A stretch of 64,000 nt of DNA, taken from NCBI RefSeq assembly GCF_031082405.1, contig NZ_JAVHJU010000059.1:62001-126000 (forward strand), given 5' to 3'. The position numbers and the translations under genes were made by a program. Below, piece by piece: positions 45,580-53,984 of this stretch (position 1 is its first letter; each line of letters begins with the position of its first letter). Source of the stretch: Amycolatopsis sp. A133 (GTDB taxonomy: Bacteria; Actinomycetota; Actinomycetes; Mycobacteriales; Pseudonocardiaceae). The notes beneath the pieces were generated by a model. It saw only the letters and a program-made list of their open reading frames with translations. It searched no databases and was not told the origin of the DNA.

Positions 45580-46098
45580 TCGCCACGATGACGGAGATTT
45601 GCGCGGCCCTGCCGGGGATGACCGCGCGGGGCCGCGGCCACCTCGTCACCGTTTGCAGCATGAGCTCGTTCCTGCCGCTGCCCGGATACGCCGCCTACGG
45701 CGCCACCAAGCGCGCGGTGCGGGCCTTCCACCACGCGGTGGCCCTCGAGGAACGCCGTGGCCCGCTGGACTTCACGATCGTCCACCCCGCCGTCCACGCG
45801 CACGAAGATGCTGGAGCAGGAGCTGGCCGATCCGACCTCGGCGGTCGCCTTCGCGGAGAAGGCGGCCACCCCGGAGGACGTGGCCAAGGTCGTGGTCGCG
45901 GCGTTCGCCAAGAAGCCCGTGGAGGTCGTCTTCCCTGCCGTGGGCGGGCGAGTCCAGCGGCTCGCCGGCGCACTGCCGGTGCTGATCCGCCGGGTGATGC
46001 CCGTCGTCGAGGCGAAGGGGCGAAGGGCACGCGAACGGCTCGTCCGCGCCCTCGCTGATTTCCTCAGTTGCGGTGCTGTGGCAGGACCAGCAGGGTGA
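45577..46098 (+). pseudogene. C-terminal part of a short-chain dehydrogenase, frameshifted
   Basis: The fragment starts in the middle of an SDR: ALPGMTARGRGHLVTVCSM, the catalytic serine in SMSSFLPLPG and the YGATK motif (Tyr and Lys). After DFTIVHPAVH (about 45800) the frame shifts and continues as MLEQELADPTSAVAFAEKA and a basic C-terminus. The N-terminal NAD(P)-binding glycine motif is missing. The extreme 3' end overlaps the end of the convergent GH44 gene. Confidence 0.75.
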
Positions 46099-47704
46099 TG
46101 GAGTTCGCCGGGTAGGTCGTGGTGACACTGCCGCGGTTCACCGGCAGATCGTCGCCCCGCACGATCGAGGAGAGATCGGCCGGGCTGTAGGTGAACCGCT
46201 GCGCCTTGCCGGTGCCGAACCCCGCGATCGACAGGGGAGAGCTGAGTTCGGTGCCGGTCTTGTTGATCACCATGAGCGTGAGTGCCCCGTCGCAGCGGCG
46301 TTGCGCGCCGTAGACGGCGAGCTGTCCCTGGTCGGTGCTGGCCGCCGAGACGCTGATGTCGCCGAACTTGCTTCCGGCGCCGTCGTAGTTGCGGTACATC
46401 CGGAACGCGTACGCGCCCGGGTCGGTCGGCTTCGGTTCTCCCCACATGGTGGCGAGGTCGAGGCCCTCGCGGCCGAAGACGCCGAGAATGTCGGCCTCGG
46501 CGAGCGCGCCGTTGATGTCGTCCAGCGCGCCCCAGTTGTACTCGGTGATGGCGGTCTTGGTGCCGGGGTTGTACTGGGCGATCCACGACTTCATCGTGCG
46601 GATGAACTGCAGCGGCGGCGCGTTGACGCCGCTCGGGCCGATCCAGGACTCCTCGACGTACGACGGGTCCCACAGCGACCGGATGGACCGCAGCCGCAAT
46701 GCGTTGGCTTCGGGGGTCTTGTCGCCGCTGATCTGCGGGTAGAAGTGCTGGTCGAAGTAGTCGAGGTAGCGCTTGCCGCCGTGGGCGTCGCTGTAGTCCT
46801 TCATGTTCTTCAGGTACCACTGGGAGAGGTTGAGCCCGCCGTGCGCGGCCGAATCGGCGCCCGGTCCGCAACCGTCCACGCCGGACGCAACCCACTCGCA
46901 GTATCCCCAGCCGGACGGGCCGAGGACCGCCGCGCTGGGGTCGGCGGCCTTGATCGCCGCGGCGGCCGCGGTGCCCTTGCTGCCGAGTTCGTCGTTCGAG
47001 ACGGGTTCGGGGTGCACGTCCCGGTGTGTGCTGGACCAGAGCACCGGTTCGTTGTCGAGTTCGTAGATCGGCACGCCGCCTTGGGCCGCCGTGCCGAACT
47101 GCGACACCAGGTGCGACACCATTTCGCCGTCGAACGCCGCGTCCGCGGGGATCGAGGTGTCGGTGGGGACGCCGGTGAGGTTCTGCTGGTTGAGCTTCCC
47201 GTTGCCGCAGTTGGGGTCCCACTGGTCGAAGCCGTCCTGCTGCGGGAACCGGGCCGCGGGGAACCCGCAGGCGAACGGGTGGGACGAGGGCGAGTCCTTG
47301 GCCACCCACCCGCTCAGGGGCACGGCGACGACCGGCTTGATGCCGCGGTCGAGGTTGGACTCGACCATCCCCTCGACGGAGTGTTCCTGGTCGGCGACGA
47401 TGTTCTCGAAGTACCAGTCGCTGCCGGTGTTGTAGGTGTGGTTTTTGAAGTTGTAGCGGCTGGTGGCGTTACCGCCCCAACGCGCGACCGTCTGGCCGAT
47501 TTCGGCGTTGAACGCCGGATCGCCGCCGTTGAGGCCGTAGATGTCCGGGCTGATCGGGTGCCGGCCCGCGAACAGGTTCACCGACAGGCTCAGCCCGGCG
47601 GCGGAAGCCGGTGGTGCTCCGGTGGTCAAGAGCGCTGCCACCAGGCAACCGCCCGCGGCGAGGGACTTGCCGGACCGTAAGCGATTCCGTCGCTGAACAG
47701 CCAC
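46064..47704 (-). CDS. Secreted glycoside hydrolase family 44 endoglucanase/xyloglucanase
   Basis: This 546-residue exported enzyme is predicted to cleave beta-1,4-glucans such as cellulose or xyloglucan. A signal peptide with a basic N-region (VQRRNRLRSGK) and hydrophobic core ends at about ASA. The GH44 acid/base glutamate lies in YELDNEPVLW and the nucleophile in ITEYNWGALDD. I chose the GTG at 47704, with AGGAG eight bases upstream. The longer frame would translate through a perfect CebR operator at 47729-47742. Regulation by a cellobiose-responsive CebR-type repressor is therefore likely. No carbohydrate-binding module is visible. Confidence 0.9.
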   Translation of the reverse strand: MAVQRRNRLRSGKSLAAGGCLVAALLTTGAPPASAAGLSLSVNLFAGRHPISPDIYGLNGGDPAFNAEIGQTVARWGGNATSRYNFKNHTYNTGSDWYFENIVADQEHSVEGMVESNLDRGIKPVVAVPLSGWVAKDSPSSHPFACGFPAARFPQQDGFDQWDPNCGNGKLNQQNLTGVPTDTSIPADAAFDGEMVSHLVSQFGTAAQGGVPIYELDNEPVLWSSTHRDVHPEPVSNDELGSKGTAAAAAIKAADPSAAVLGPSGWGYCEWVASGVDGCGPGADSAAHGGLNLSQWYLKNMKDYSDAHGGKRYLDYFDQHFYPQISGDKTPEANALRLRSIRSLWDPSYVEESWIGPSGVNAPPLQFIRTMKSWIAQYNPGTKTAITEYNWGALDDINGALAEADILGVFGREGLDLATMWGEPKPTDPGAYAFRMYRNYDGAGSKFGDISVSAASTDQGQLAVYGAQRRCDGALTLMVINKTGTELSSPLSIAGFGTGKAQRFTYSPADLSSIVRGDDLPVNRGSVTTTYPANSITLLVLPQHRN

Positions 47705-47728
47705 CGGGAAACTCCTGACGTCGACGTG

Positions 47729-47742
47729 TGGGAGCGCTCCCA
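47729..47742. promoter_or_regulatory. CebR operator
   Basis: The perfect 14-bp palindrome TGGGAGCGCTCCCA is identical to the consensus bound by the cellulose-utilisation repressor CebR in Streptomyces. It lies 25 bp upstream of the GH44 start. Binding would block transcription until cellobiose or cellotriose releases the repressor. No cebR gene lies in the window. Confidence 0.9.
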
Positions 47743-47789
47743 TACGATACTCGCCGGACGTCGGTCGTCAATCGGCCGAGTGGAAGCCG

Positions 47790-48194
47790 GTGCCGTTCTC
47801 GTTGGCGGACCGGCACATTCGCGACGGCAGCGGTTGTAACTTTTCACCTGTCGGGACGGCTGCCTCGCTATTGGCGTCCGGGCGAGGCGACCAAGTCGCC
47901 AGGACCTCGCTGTTCTCCGTCAAGATCTCCATGACTGGTACTTCGGAGAAGAAGCTGGCGGCCTGTTCCTTACTCAGCGTGCCCAGAACAGTTATCCGAA
48001 GCTTCAAAATGCTCTGGGTCGAGGCCATGGACGTGGGCGAAACGCCCCTGTCCAACCACGAGACAAGGGCACTGCGCGACCTCGCCAGCGAACTCAGGCA
48101 CCAACTCAGCGCAGACATCGGGACAGCCAGCCCGTCGCGGGTGAAGACCAAGCACCTCGGCTCGACGCCACCGCCGCCGGAGCGGTACAGCTGA
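47790..48194 (+). CDS. Possible small hypothetical protein
   Basis: This is a 134-codon frame from an ATG. The 3' part, VGETPLSNHETRALRDLASE, looks coding and contains a helix-rich segment. The 5' part is less convincing, and codon bias is weaker than in neighbouring genes. No family is recognised. It may be a decayed gene or chance frame. Confidence 0.25.
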   Translation: MPFSLADRHIRDGSGCNFSPVGTAASLLASGRGDQVARTSLFSVKISMTGTSEKKLAACSLLSVPRTVIRSFKMLWVEAMDVGETPLSNHETRALRDLASELRHQLSADIGTASPSRVKTKHLGSTPPPPERYS

Positions 48195-48307
48195 CCTTGG
48201 CCTGACCTCGTCTTCGTGGCGTTCGCCGACCCGGTCCCCGATCGAGCGACGTGGTCAGTACAGTTGGCCCGCGTCGTTGATCATGACGTTGACCTGGGGG
48301 ATGGTCG

Positions 48308-48962
48308 GTGGGCGCTGAGCCTTTACCCGCTGTCGCGCCGGGCCTCGCCGCTGGTTTCCGCGTCGGGTTCCTCGGTCGCGACGGCGCTGATCAGCGTCTT
48401 CCACTCGACGCCGCGGCCGCGACCTCGCTGGCGGCGACCCTCACCGATCTGGATCCACGCACTCCGGCGGACTGGCCTGCCTATCGGATTGCCCTGTTCC
48501 ATGCGCGGGCTCTGCTGGACCACACCACGCACGACATCGACACCACGCAGACCAGTCGGCTGCTCAACGCGCTAGGCGTCTACCTCCGCGACGTCGGCAC
48601 CGCCATCGGCTACCTCACCCGCGCCTGCGACGGCTCAACGCCTCAACGGCCCCGACCACCCCAACACGCTGGGCGCGCGGAACAACCTGGCAAGCGCCTA
48701 CGTGTCGGCGGGTGATCTCAGGCGGGCGATCCCGCTGTACGAGGCCACCCTCGCTGACCGGGAGCGGGTGCTGGGGCCCGACCACGCCGACACGCTGGGC
48801 GCGCGGAACAACTTGGCCTACGCTTACCAGGCGATGGGTGATTTGGTGCGGGCGATCCCGCTGTACGAGGCCACCCTCGCCGACAGCGAACGGGTGCTGG
48901 GACCTAACCACCCCGCAACCAGCGCCATCCGCTCGAACCTCGCCAGGGCTCGATCGGCCTGA
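48308..48962 (+). pseudogene. C-terminal fragment of an NB-ARC/TPR-type protein
   Basis: The 5' part reads TDLDPRTPADWPAYRIALFH and LLNALGVYLRDVG in one frame. After about 48650 a frame change leads to tandem 42-residue tetratricopeptide repeats: GARNNLASAYVSAGDLRRAI, ERVLGPDHADTLGARNNLAY and ERVLGPNHPATSAIRSNLAR. This repeat type closes the STAND (NB-ARC) ATPases abundant in actinomycetes. The ATPase portion is missing. The DNA repeats are nearly identical over 126 bp and are prone to deletion. Confidence 0.7.
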
Positions 48963-49133
48963 GCCGCCACCGTGCGGTGGTTGCGGAACCGACCGACCGT
49001 GGCGCCGAATGCCCGCTCATCGGCATGACAGGACGTTCGCTGGTGCGAGAACACCGTCATGGCCGCCGACGGGCGCCTGTCGTCAAACGATCGTTCGACG
49101 ACAGATGAGTCGGCTGAGCTGTTCCGGCGGGGG

Positions 49134-49370
49134 TCACCGGTCCGCGAGTACGCGTCGTACGAGGGCTGGAAGGGTCGTCGGGTCTGCCGGGATGGTGCCG
49201 CGCCAGGCGATGTGTCCGTCGGGGCGTACCAGGAGTGCGGCGTTCGCGTGGTCGGCGCCGAGGAGGCGTGCCCACTGTCGGGGGTCGGCTTCCTGCTGTC
49301 GGGCGGTGCGTACGGCCCGGAGGGTGAGGGGGTCCCGGCGTGCCGTACGGCTTCGGCCTGCGCCTGCCAC
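49134..49370 (-). pseudogene. C-terminal remnant of an FAD-dependent aromatic hydroxylase
   Basis: The frame ends at 49134 and contains RQWARLLGADHANAALLVRP followed by DGHIAWRGTIP, the thioredoxin-fold tail of PheA/TfdB-like FAD monooxygenases (V-R-P-D-G-x-I-A-W-R). The FAD- and NADPH-binding domains are absent. It could not function alone. Confidence 0.7.
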
Positions 49371-49739
49371 CAGCGCATCCCGGGCGGCCGAGCGGTCGCA
49401 GGTACACCGGGAACAGCGGAGTCTCCAGCCACTGCACCAGCTCGGCCGGCTGCCACTCCGGTGGCGGCGGCTTCCGCGTACCCGATCCAGCCCGCATCAT
49501 GACCCCGTCCGGCGAAGCCGCTCGGCGAGCTTGACCCGGGTCTCGTCATGGGACTGCTGGACGACGTCGTGGTAGGACGTCTCGTACCACGCACCGGCCG
49601 GACCATCACCGGTCGGCGGCCGGTGGCCAGCACGGAACCTGGGAGCACCGCTACGGCCGCCCGTGCACCCAGCCGACGTTCGCCGGCTCCCTCGTCCTGA
49701 TGGTTTCCCGCCCCGCCGGGTCGTGAGCCCGGCGCGTCG
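49371..49739. other. Decayed stretch with short protein-like frames
   Basis: No intact gene is visible. On the minus strand a frame reading AGAWYETSYHDVVQQSHDET ends at 49497, and an overlapping frame beginning MMRAGSGTRKPPPPEWQPAE runs leftward from about 49500. Both look coding for a few dozen residues and then dissolve. I cannot assign them to a family. Confidence 0.35.
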
Positions 49740-50828
49740 TCAGGCCGGTCCGGTACCCGGCCGGCGCTCCGGCGGTGGTGTGAACGCGCGGACCTTGCGT
49801 TGCAGATGCAGAAGTGTGGTCGGCGGGTCGTTCGCGAGTTTCCGCGTGATCTCGTCGAGGACAGCCCAGTATTCCTGCTTCCGGTTCCAGGGCACGGAAG
49901 TCGTGGCGATTCGCGCGATGGCGCAGCGCACGGCGAGCCGGACGCGCAGTACGGTGTGCTCGCCTTCGTAGGCGGGTGTGTCGCATAAGGCCGGTATGGC
50001 GGACAGCTCGTCGACCAAGGCGGTGTGGGCCGCTTGCGCGGTGGTGCGGAGATCGTCGCCGTGACCCAGCACGCCGCGGACCGTGCGTTGCAGCGCCAGC
50101 GCGACGAGTGCGGTGATCGCGGCCTTGACCACTTCCTTGACCAGCGTGTCGCCGACCGCGAGCGCCGCCGGAAGCGCGGAGCCCGCTGCGATGCCCAACA
50201 GGACTCCGACCTTCACGATGAACCTGATGATGCGGTCCAGCAGCGAGTGGTCTTTGGTGATCTCCACTTGCCGCAGCTGCTTGCGGAGCAGTTCGATCCC
50301 GGTGAGCGCGTCGTGCCGCTCGGCCGGGCTCAGCCCGCCGTGCCGGATAAGGGAGTCGGTTACCGTGCTTACGTCCGTGGCAGGCAGGTTCAGGATGTCC
50401 GCCACTTCGGCGAGCGGAAGCGCGGCCAGGCTCGAGATCGCGACGAACCGCGGCACCGCCTCCTTGACCGTCTGCCGGGCGCGCCCGCGATCCGACAACC
50501 GCAGCTGCGCCTCGGCCTGGCCGAGCAGGATGTCCAGATCGCCCACGACCGTCCTGAGCGCGTCGTCGGCGAGCTTCCGGTCGTCGGCCAGACGGGCGGC
50601 GGTACGAGCCTGCTCGTGTTCGATCAGGTGGCTGAGCACCGGCGGCCCGACGGCGGACTGCGTCACCTCCGGCCGGGGCGGGCGGGAAGGGACCGCGTCC
50701 GCCCGCTTCCCGGACCTGGCCGCCCGGCGCGCGGCTTCCCGTCGAGCGCGCTCGACGAGGGACTCCGCCTCCTGCTGGGGTGGGGTGGAAAGGTCGCGAC
50801 GTCCTGGACCCGGCGTTATATAGCTCAT
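49740..50828 (-). CDS. Hypothetical membrane protein
   Basis: This is a 362-residue protein starting at the ATG at 50828, with AGGGGGA just upstream. The first 60 codons of the longer open frame look non-coding. A basic, arginine-rich segment (about residues 25-50) is followed by a helical domain. Two hydrophobic helices lie near residues 210-255 (VKVGVLLGIAAGSALPAAL and VVKAAITALVALALQ). No catalytic motif is recognised. It stands alone between remnants, so the context gives no function. Confidence 0.65.
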   Translation of the reverse strand: MSYITPGPGRRDLSTPPQQEAESLVERARREAARRAARSGKRADAVPSRPPRPEVTQSAVGPPVLSHLIEHEQARTAARLADDRKLADDALRTVVGDLDILLGQAEAQLRLSDRGRARQTVKEAVPRFVAISSLAALPLAEVADILNLPATDVSTVTDSLIRHGGLSPAERHDALTGIELLRKQLRQVEITKDHSLLDRIIRFIVKVGVLLGIAAGSALPAALAVGDTLVKEVVKAAITALVALALQRTVRGVLGHGDDLRTTAQAAHTALVDELSAIPALCDTPAYEGEHTVLRVRLAVRCAIARIATTSVPWNRKQEYWAVLDEITRKLANDPPTTLLHLQRKVRAFTPPPERRPGTGPA

Positions 50829-51170
50829 CGTCCCCCTGCCGACAGCCGATGCGGACACCCAGAATAGGCCGGGTCGCCGAACGGCGCAGCAATTCGGCGG
50901 CCGGATGCCTATTCGGACGCAAGCAACTCCTGCAGTTCCAGTCACGGCGCGGCCCAGTTCCTCGGCGAAGCGCACCATCTCGCCCTCGACATGCTTGGGG
51001 GTGCTCAAGGAAATATCCAGCGTTCGGGCAGCGCTGGATGTTGTCCGACGGCGCGGAACTGGTGCTCAGGTAGGCGTTCCGCATCACCAGCCAGCCCGGC
51101 TAGGAGCAGAGCGCGGGGAATTCCGTTTCTACACGCCGTTTCCGGATCAGCTTGGGCACGGTCGTCCCGT
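50829..51170. other. Upstream region of the membrane-protein gene, no gene seen
   Basis: This stretch of about 340 bp should include the promoter of the 50828 gene. I see no convincing coding frame, repeat or RNA gene. Confidence 0.35.
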
Positions 51171-51308
51171 AAGAACGGCGCGGACATCCGGATGACCGTG
51201 GACGCGGCGGAGACGTTGATCGAGTACCCCTCGGTGGATGCGTTCATGCTGGCCGGCGGGGACAGCGACTTCTCGCCGCTGGTGTCGAAGCTGAGGGAGC
51301 TCGGCAAG
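51171..51308 (+). pseudogene. C-terminal remnant of a NYN-domain ribonuclease-like protein
   Basis: The frame reads KNGADIRMTVDAAETLIEYP, then FMLAGGDSDFSPLVSKLREL. The G-D-S-D-F-S-P-L motif is the acidic active-site strand of NYN/LabA-type (PIN-like) nucleases. The N-terminal half with the first aspartate is missing, and no start codon with a binding site precedes it. Confidence 0.75.
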
Positions 51309-51450
51309 CACGAGTCATGTGCACCCACACGCAACCGCCACCCACCCGCGCCCGCCGCTTGATCACCGTCACGCCGCCGGAGGCGGCCCGCCGCACGAGC
51401 TCACCACCGCGACCGCCGGCCCGCCGATCACCGTTCCGCGACCGGCGCTG

Positions 51451-51960
51451 ATGGCGGACCGCTTGATCTCCGACGGGTTCCCGGCGACCGTGGAAGGCGT
51501 GCTCGGCTGGCTGACGAAGTTGAACGAAACCGCGCTGCGCGGCGGCGACCCGGCCATCTACCTGCGGGCCTATGGCGAATCCGCGCTTCCACACGCGCCC
51601 GCTCCGCAAGGCAGCGGCCTCTACGCGCTCGTGACGTCCTTCCGCGACCACGCCGACATTCGCCCTGGCGAGCTCAAGCCCGGCTTGACCGTGACCTACG
51701 AGGTCACCCAGGGACTGATCAAGGGCACCGCCGACGGCGGCCGGTTCGCGGTGGTGTGCACGCTCGGGCAGCTGAGCTTCGACTACCAGGGCCAGGCCAC
51801 GAGCACGGGCATCGGCGACTGCCAAGCCCTGCGCTGGACCGGCACCGCCTCGTGCATCGCCCCGGGCACGCGCGCGGCCTACGCGACCTGCGCGTGGCCG
51901 GGCAGCGCCGAATCGATCACCGCCGGCTACCGGCCCCTGCACCGGGACCGCGTCCGATGA
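51451..51960 (+). CDS. Hypothetical protein
   Basis: This is a 169-codon frame from the ATG at 51451: MADRLISDGFPATVEGVLGW at the start, then YALVTSFRDHADIRPGELKP and VCTLGQLSFDYQGQATSTGI. Third-position G/C bias is high, which supports translation. Two cysteines (CQALRW and ATCAWP) occur near the C-terminus. I do not recognise a family, and there is no clear ribosome binding site. Confidence 0.45.
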   Translation: MADRLISDGFPATVEGVLGWLTKLNETALRGGDPAIYLRAYGESALPHAPAPQGSGLYALVTSFRDHADIRPGELKPGLTVTYEVTQGLIKGTADGGRFAVVCTLGQLSFDYQGQATSTGIGDCQALRWTGTASCIAPGTRAAYATCAWPGSAESITAGYRPLHRDRVR

Positions 51961-52321
51961 CGCCCCTGGAATTGCCGGAAAGCTGGGCGGGCCGGCCGGA
52001 CTCGGGATCAGGGCGACCGCCAGCGGGGTCCTGGAGCCGCTCATGGCGGCCACCTGGGCCGCGGCCTCGTTCATCCTGCGCACCGCGTTCCGGCTGGGCG
52101 ACCTAATTCTCCCTCTTCACCGTGTCCATCACGGACGGACCGGTCACGGCGCTCGTCCCCCCCTGGATTCACCCAGGCGAGTGATCCGCGATTGTGGCCG
52201 GCTGACAGCGGCCAGTTTCGAATTCCCCGCGGACGGCCAGTTCTGGGTCCACGGACAGCAGTCAGTGATGATGACGGAAAACCGCCAGCCCCTTGCCCGG
52301 CATCGGGCCTAGCGTGGCGGC
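51961..52321. other. Non-coding or decayed stretch before the SnoaL-like gene
   Basis: A short frame reading GLGIRATASGVLEPLMAATW runs through 52000-52100 without a start or a recognisable family. The rest shows nothing that I can name. It must include the promoter of the 52322 gene. Confidence 0.3.
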
Positions 52322-52813
52322 ATGTCCCACGACAATCGCGCCATCGTCCGGGCCGCATGGCAGGCGTTCGCCAGTCACGACGCCGATCAGATCTCCGCGG
52401 TCTTCACCGAGGACGCCGAGTGGCTCGCTCCACCGGAGAACGCCACCGCGATCGCACTGGACGGCCCGAGTCACCTGATCGGCAGTAAGGCGATCACTCG
52501 CTTCCTTGCCGAGGACTTCTCCCGGTTGTTCGTGCGCGACGTCGCCGTCACATTTCACGGCCTCCACGCCGACGGCGAGCAGGTGATCGTGGAGGAAACC
52601 ATGACAGCGACGCTGGCCAACGGCAACCACTACACCAACGACTACTGCTTCGTCTTCGAGCTCCGGGACAGCCTCATCCACCGGGTCCGCGAGTACATGG
52701 ACACCGCCCGCGGGCACCGGATGATCTTCGGGGAAGCCACACCAGTCATCCCCGGCCCCGAGAAGTCAGCAGCCCCGGCAGACAGTCCAATCACCGGCAA
52801 GCCGCAACCTTGA
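52322..52813 (+). CDS. SnoaL-like/NTF2-fold protein
   Basis: This is a 163-residue protein: NRAIVRAAWQAFASHDADQI opens the family's first helix. DAEWLAPPEN, IGSKAITRFLAEDFSRL and the strand pair VEETMTATLANGNHYTNDYC complete the cone-shaped NTF2 fold of SnoaL-like ketosteroid-isomerase relatives. The last 25 residues are proline-rich and outside the fold. It may bind or isomerise a small molecule, but no specific reaction can be assigned. A strong terminator hairpin follows 8 bp after the stop. Confidence 0.8.
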   Translation: MSHDNRAIVRAAWQAFASHDADQISAVFTEDAEWLAPPENATAIALDGPSHLIGSKAITRFLAEDFSRLFVRDVAVTFHGLHADGEQVIVEETMTATLANGNHYTNDYCFVFELRDSLIHRVREYMDTARGHRMIFGEATPVIPGPEKSAAPADSPITGKPQP

Positions 52814-52820
52814 GTTACCA

Positions 52821-52857
52821 CTGGCGGCCAGCTCCTTCCCCGCTAACTGGCCGCCAG
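52821..52857 (+). terminator. Strong terminator hairpin after the SnoaL-like gene
   Basis: CTGGCGGCCAG (52821-52831) and CTGGCCGCCAG (52847-52857) are perfect 11-bp inverted repeats with a 15-base loop, 8 bp downstream of the stop. An overlapping CCCCGCT/AGCGGGG pair offers an alternative fold. No T-run follows. Confidence 0.75.
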
Positions 52858-53334
52858 CGGGGATTTCCAACTGGCCACCAACAGCTGGCCATCAACAGCA
52901 GGCCTCAGCAAGCGCGCGGAGCCTTACGCCGTGCTGGACTGCAGCATCGGCGAGATCATGACTCCGGAACCCGAGGCGTTCCCCCTCCCGACCGCCGACA
53001 CATCCACCAGGCCGCCCCCGGCGGACACCGGCCCGACGTCGTCCCCAAGCGCCGTGACGGACGCTCGCTGCCGCCGACGTGACCGCGACGGACAGAGGCC
53101 CGGTCGGGTCATGCATCAGCTGCCTGGCCTGGGGCTACCCCGGACCGAGGGATCACTGTTCGGCCTGCTGCGCAACGGTCCGCAAGTGGGCCTGAGGCAC
53201 CTGCCTCGCTGCCGACGAGTGACGCATCGCGCCGCGAATACTGCCGGTCGTGCCGGGATAACGCCCGGACCATCGCCCCCGGGACCCGCGACTCCGCCGG
53301 CGACCTCCGCCGGCCCGATCCGGGCGGCGTGGAC
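52858..53334. other. Non-coding stretch
   Basis: The first 50 bp contain degenerate direct repeats of a CTGGCCA-CAACAG unit. A short frame VLDCSIGEIMTPEPEAFPLP (about 52930-52990) is protein-like but has no start or known family. Nothing else is visible before the TetR stop. Confidence 0.3.
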
Positions 53335-53901
53335 TCAGGGGCGGACGGCGTCGGCCACGAGGTCCAGCAGCCGCCGGGTGCGCTCCGGGTCGTGCCCGGC
53401 GGGCGCCGACAGGAACACCCCGAGGAGCAGGAACGTCACGTCTTCGGGGTCGGCGTCGGGGCGCAGCGTGCCCGCCCGTGCGCCCGCCTCGAGGATCGCG
53501 CCGATCGCCGCGGTGATGCGCGCGCGGGTTGCGGGCGTGGCGATGCGGCCCGACGCCAGGTTCACGCGGAGGGCGTCGGCCATTCCGCGTTTCGTGGCGA
53601 AGAAGGCGGCGTAGCGGTCCATCCAGGCGCGGAGGGCCACCGCGGGCGGGTGCTGGGCGAGCAGGGCCGATGCGCTGGCGGTGACGTCGTCGAGCTCGGC
53701 CGCGTAGACGGCCTCGACAAGCGCCTCGCGGGTCGGGAAGTGCCGGTAGAGCGTCCCGATTCCGACGCCGGCCGCGCGGGCGATGGTTTCGAGCGCGACG
53801 GAGCCATCGGTGGCGAAGGCCGCCCGCGCGACCTCGACGAGCTTCTCGCGGTTGCGGCGCGCGTCGGCGCGCGCCGCACGCCCGGTTTCGGACGAAGACA
53901 A
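53335..53901 (-). CDS. TetR-family transcriptional repressor
   Basis: This is a 188-residue regulator. The HTH lies in the N-terminal 65 residues: RREKLVEVAR-like NREKLVEVARAAFATDG, then IARAAGVGIGTLYRHFPTRE, the canonical recognition helix. The C-terminal ligand domain is variable. The TTG start at 53901 directly borders two inverted repeats. It is divergent from an aldo/keto reductase, which it most likely represses together with itself. Confidence 0.93.
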   Translation of the reverse strand: MSSSETGRAARADARRNREKLVEVARAAFATDGSVALETIARAAGVGIGTLYRHFPTREALVEAVYAAELDDVTASASALLAQHPPAVALRAWMDRYAAFFATKRGMADALRVNLASGRIATPATRARITAAIGAILEAGARAGTLRPDADPEDVTFLLLGVFLSAPAGHDPERTRRLLDLVADAVRP

Positions 53902-53903
53902 AA

Positions 53904-53954
53904 CGGAGGTCCCTCCGGTTATGCTACGGTCGGCTTAGCGGAGGTTCCTCCGCT
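53904..53954. promoter_or_regulatory. TetR operator pair and divergent promoters
   Basis: CGGAGG-TC-CCTCCG (53904-53917) and AGCGGAGG-TT-CCTCCGCT (53937-53954) are two near-identical palindromes 33 bp apart (centre to centre about 35 bp), in the 83-bp divergent gap. The first touches the TetR start codon. TATGCT between them could be a -10 box. Two copies suggest cooperative binding and autoregulation. Confidence 0.75.
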
Positions 53955-53984
53955 TAATCAGCATTGCACGAAAGCGGGACAACC

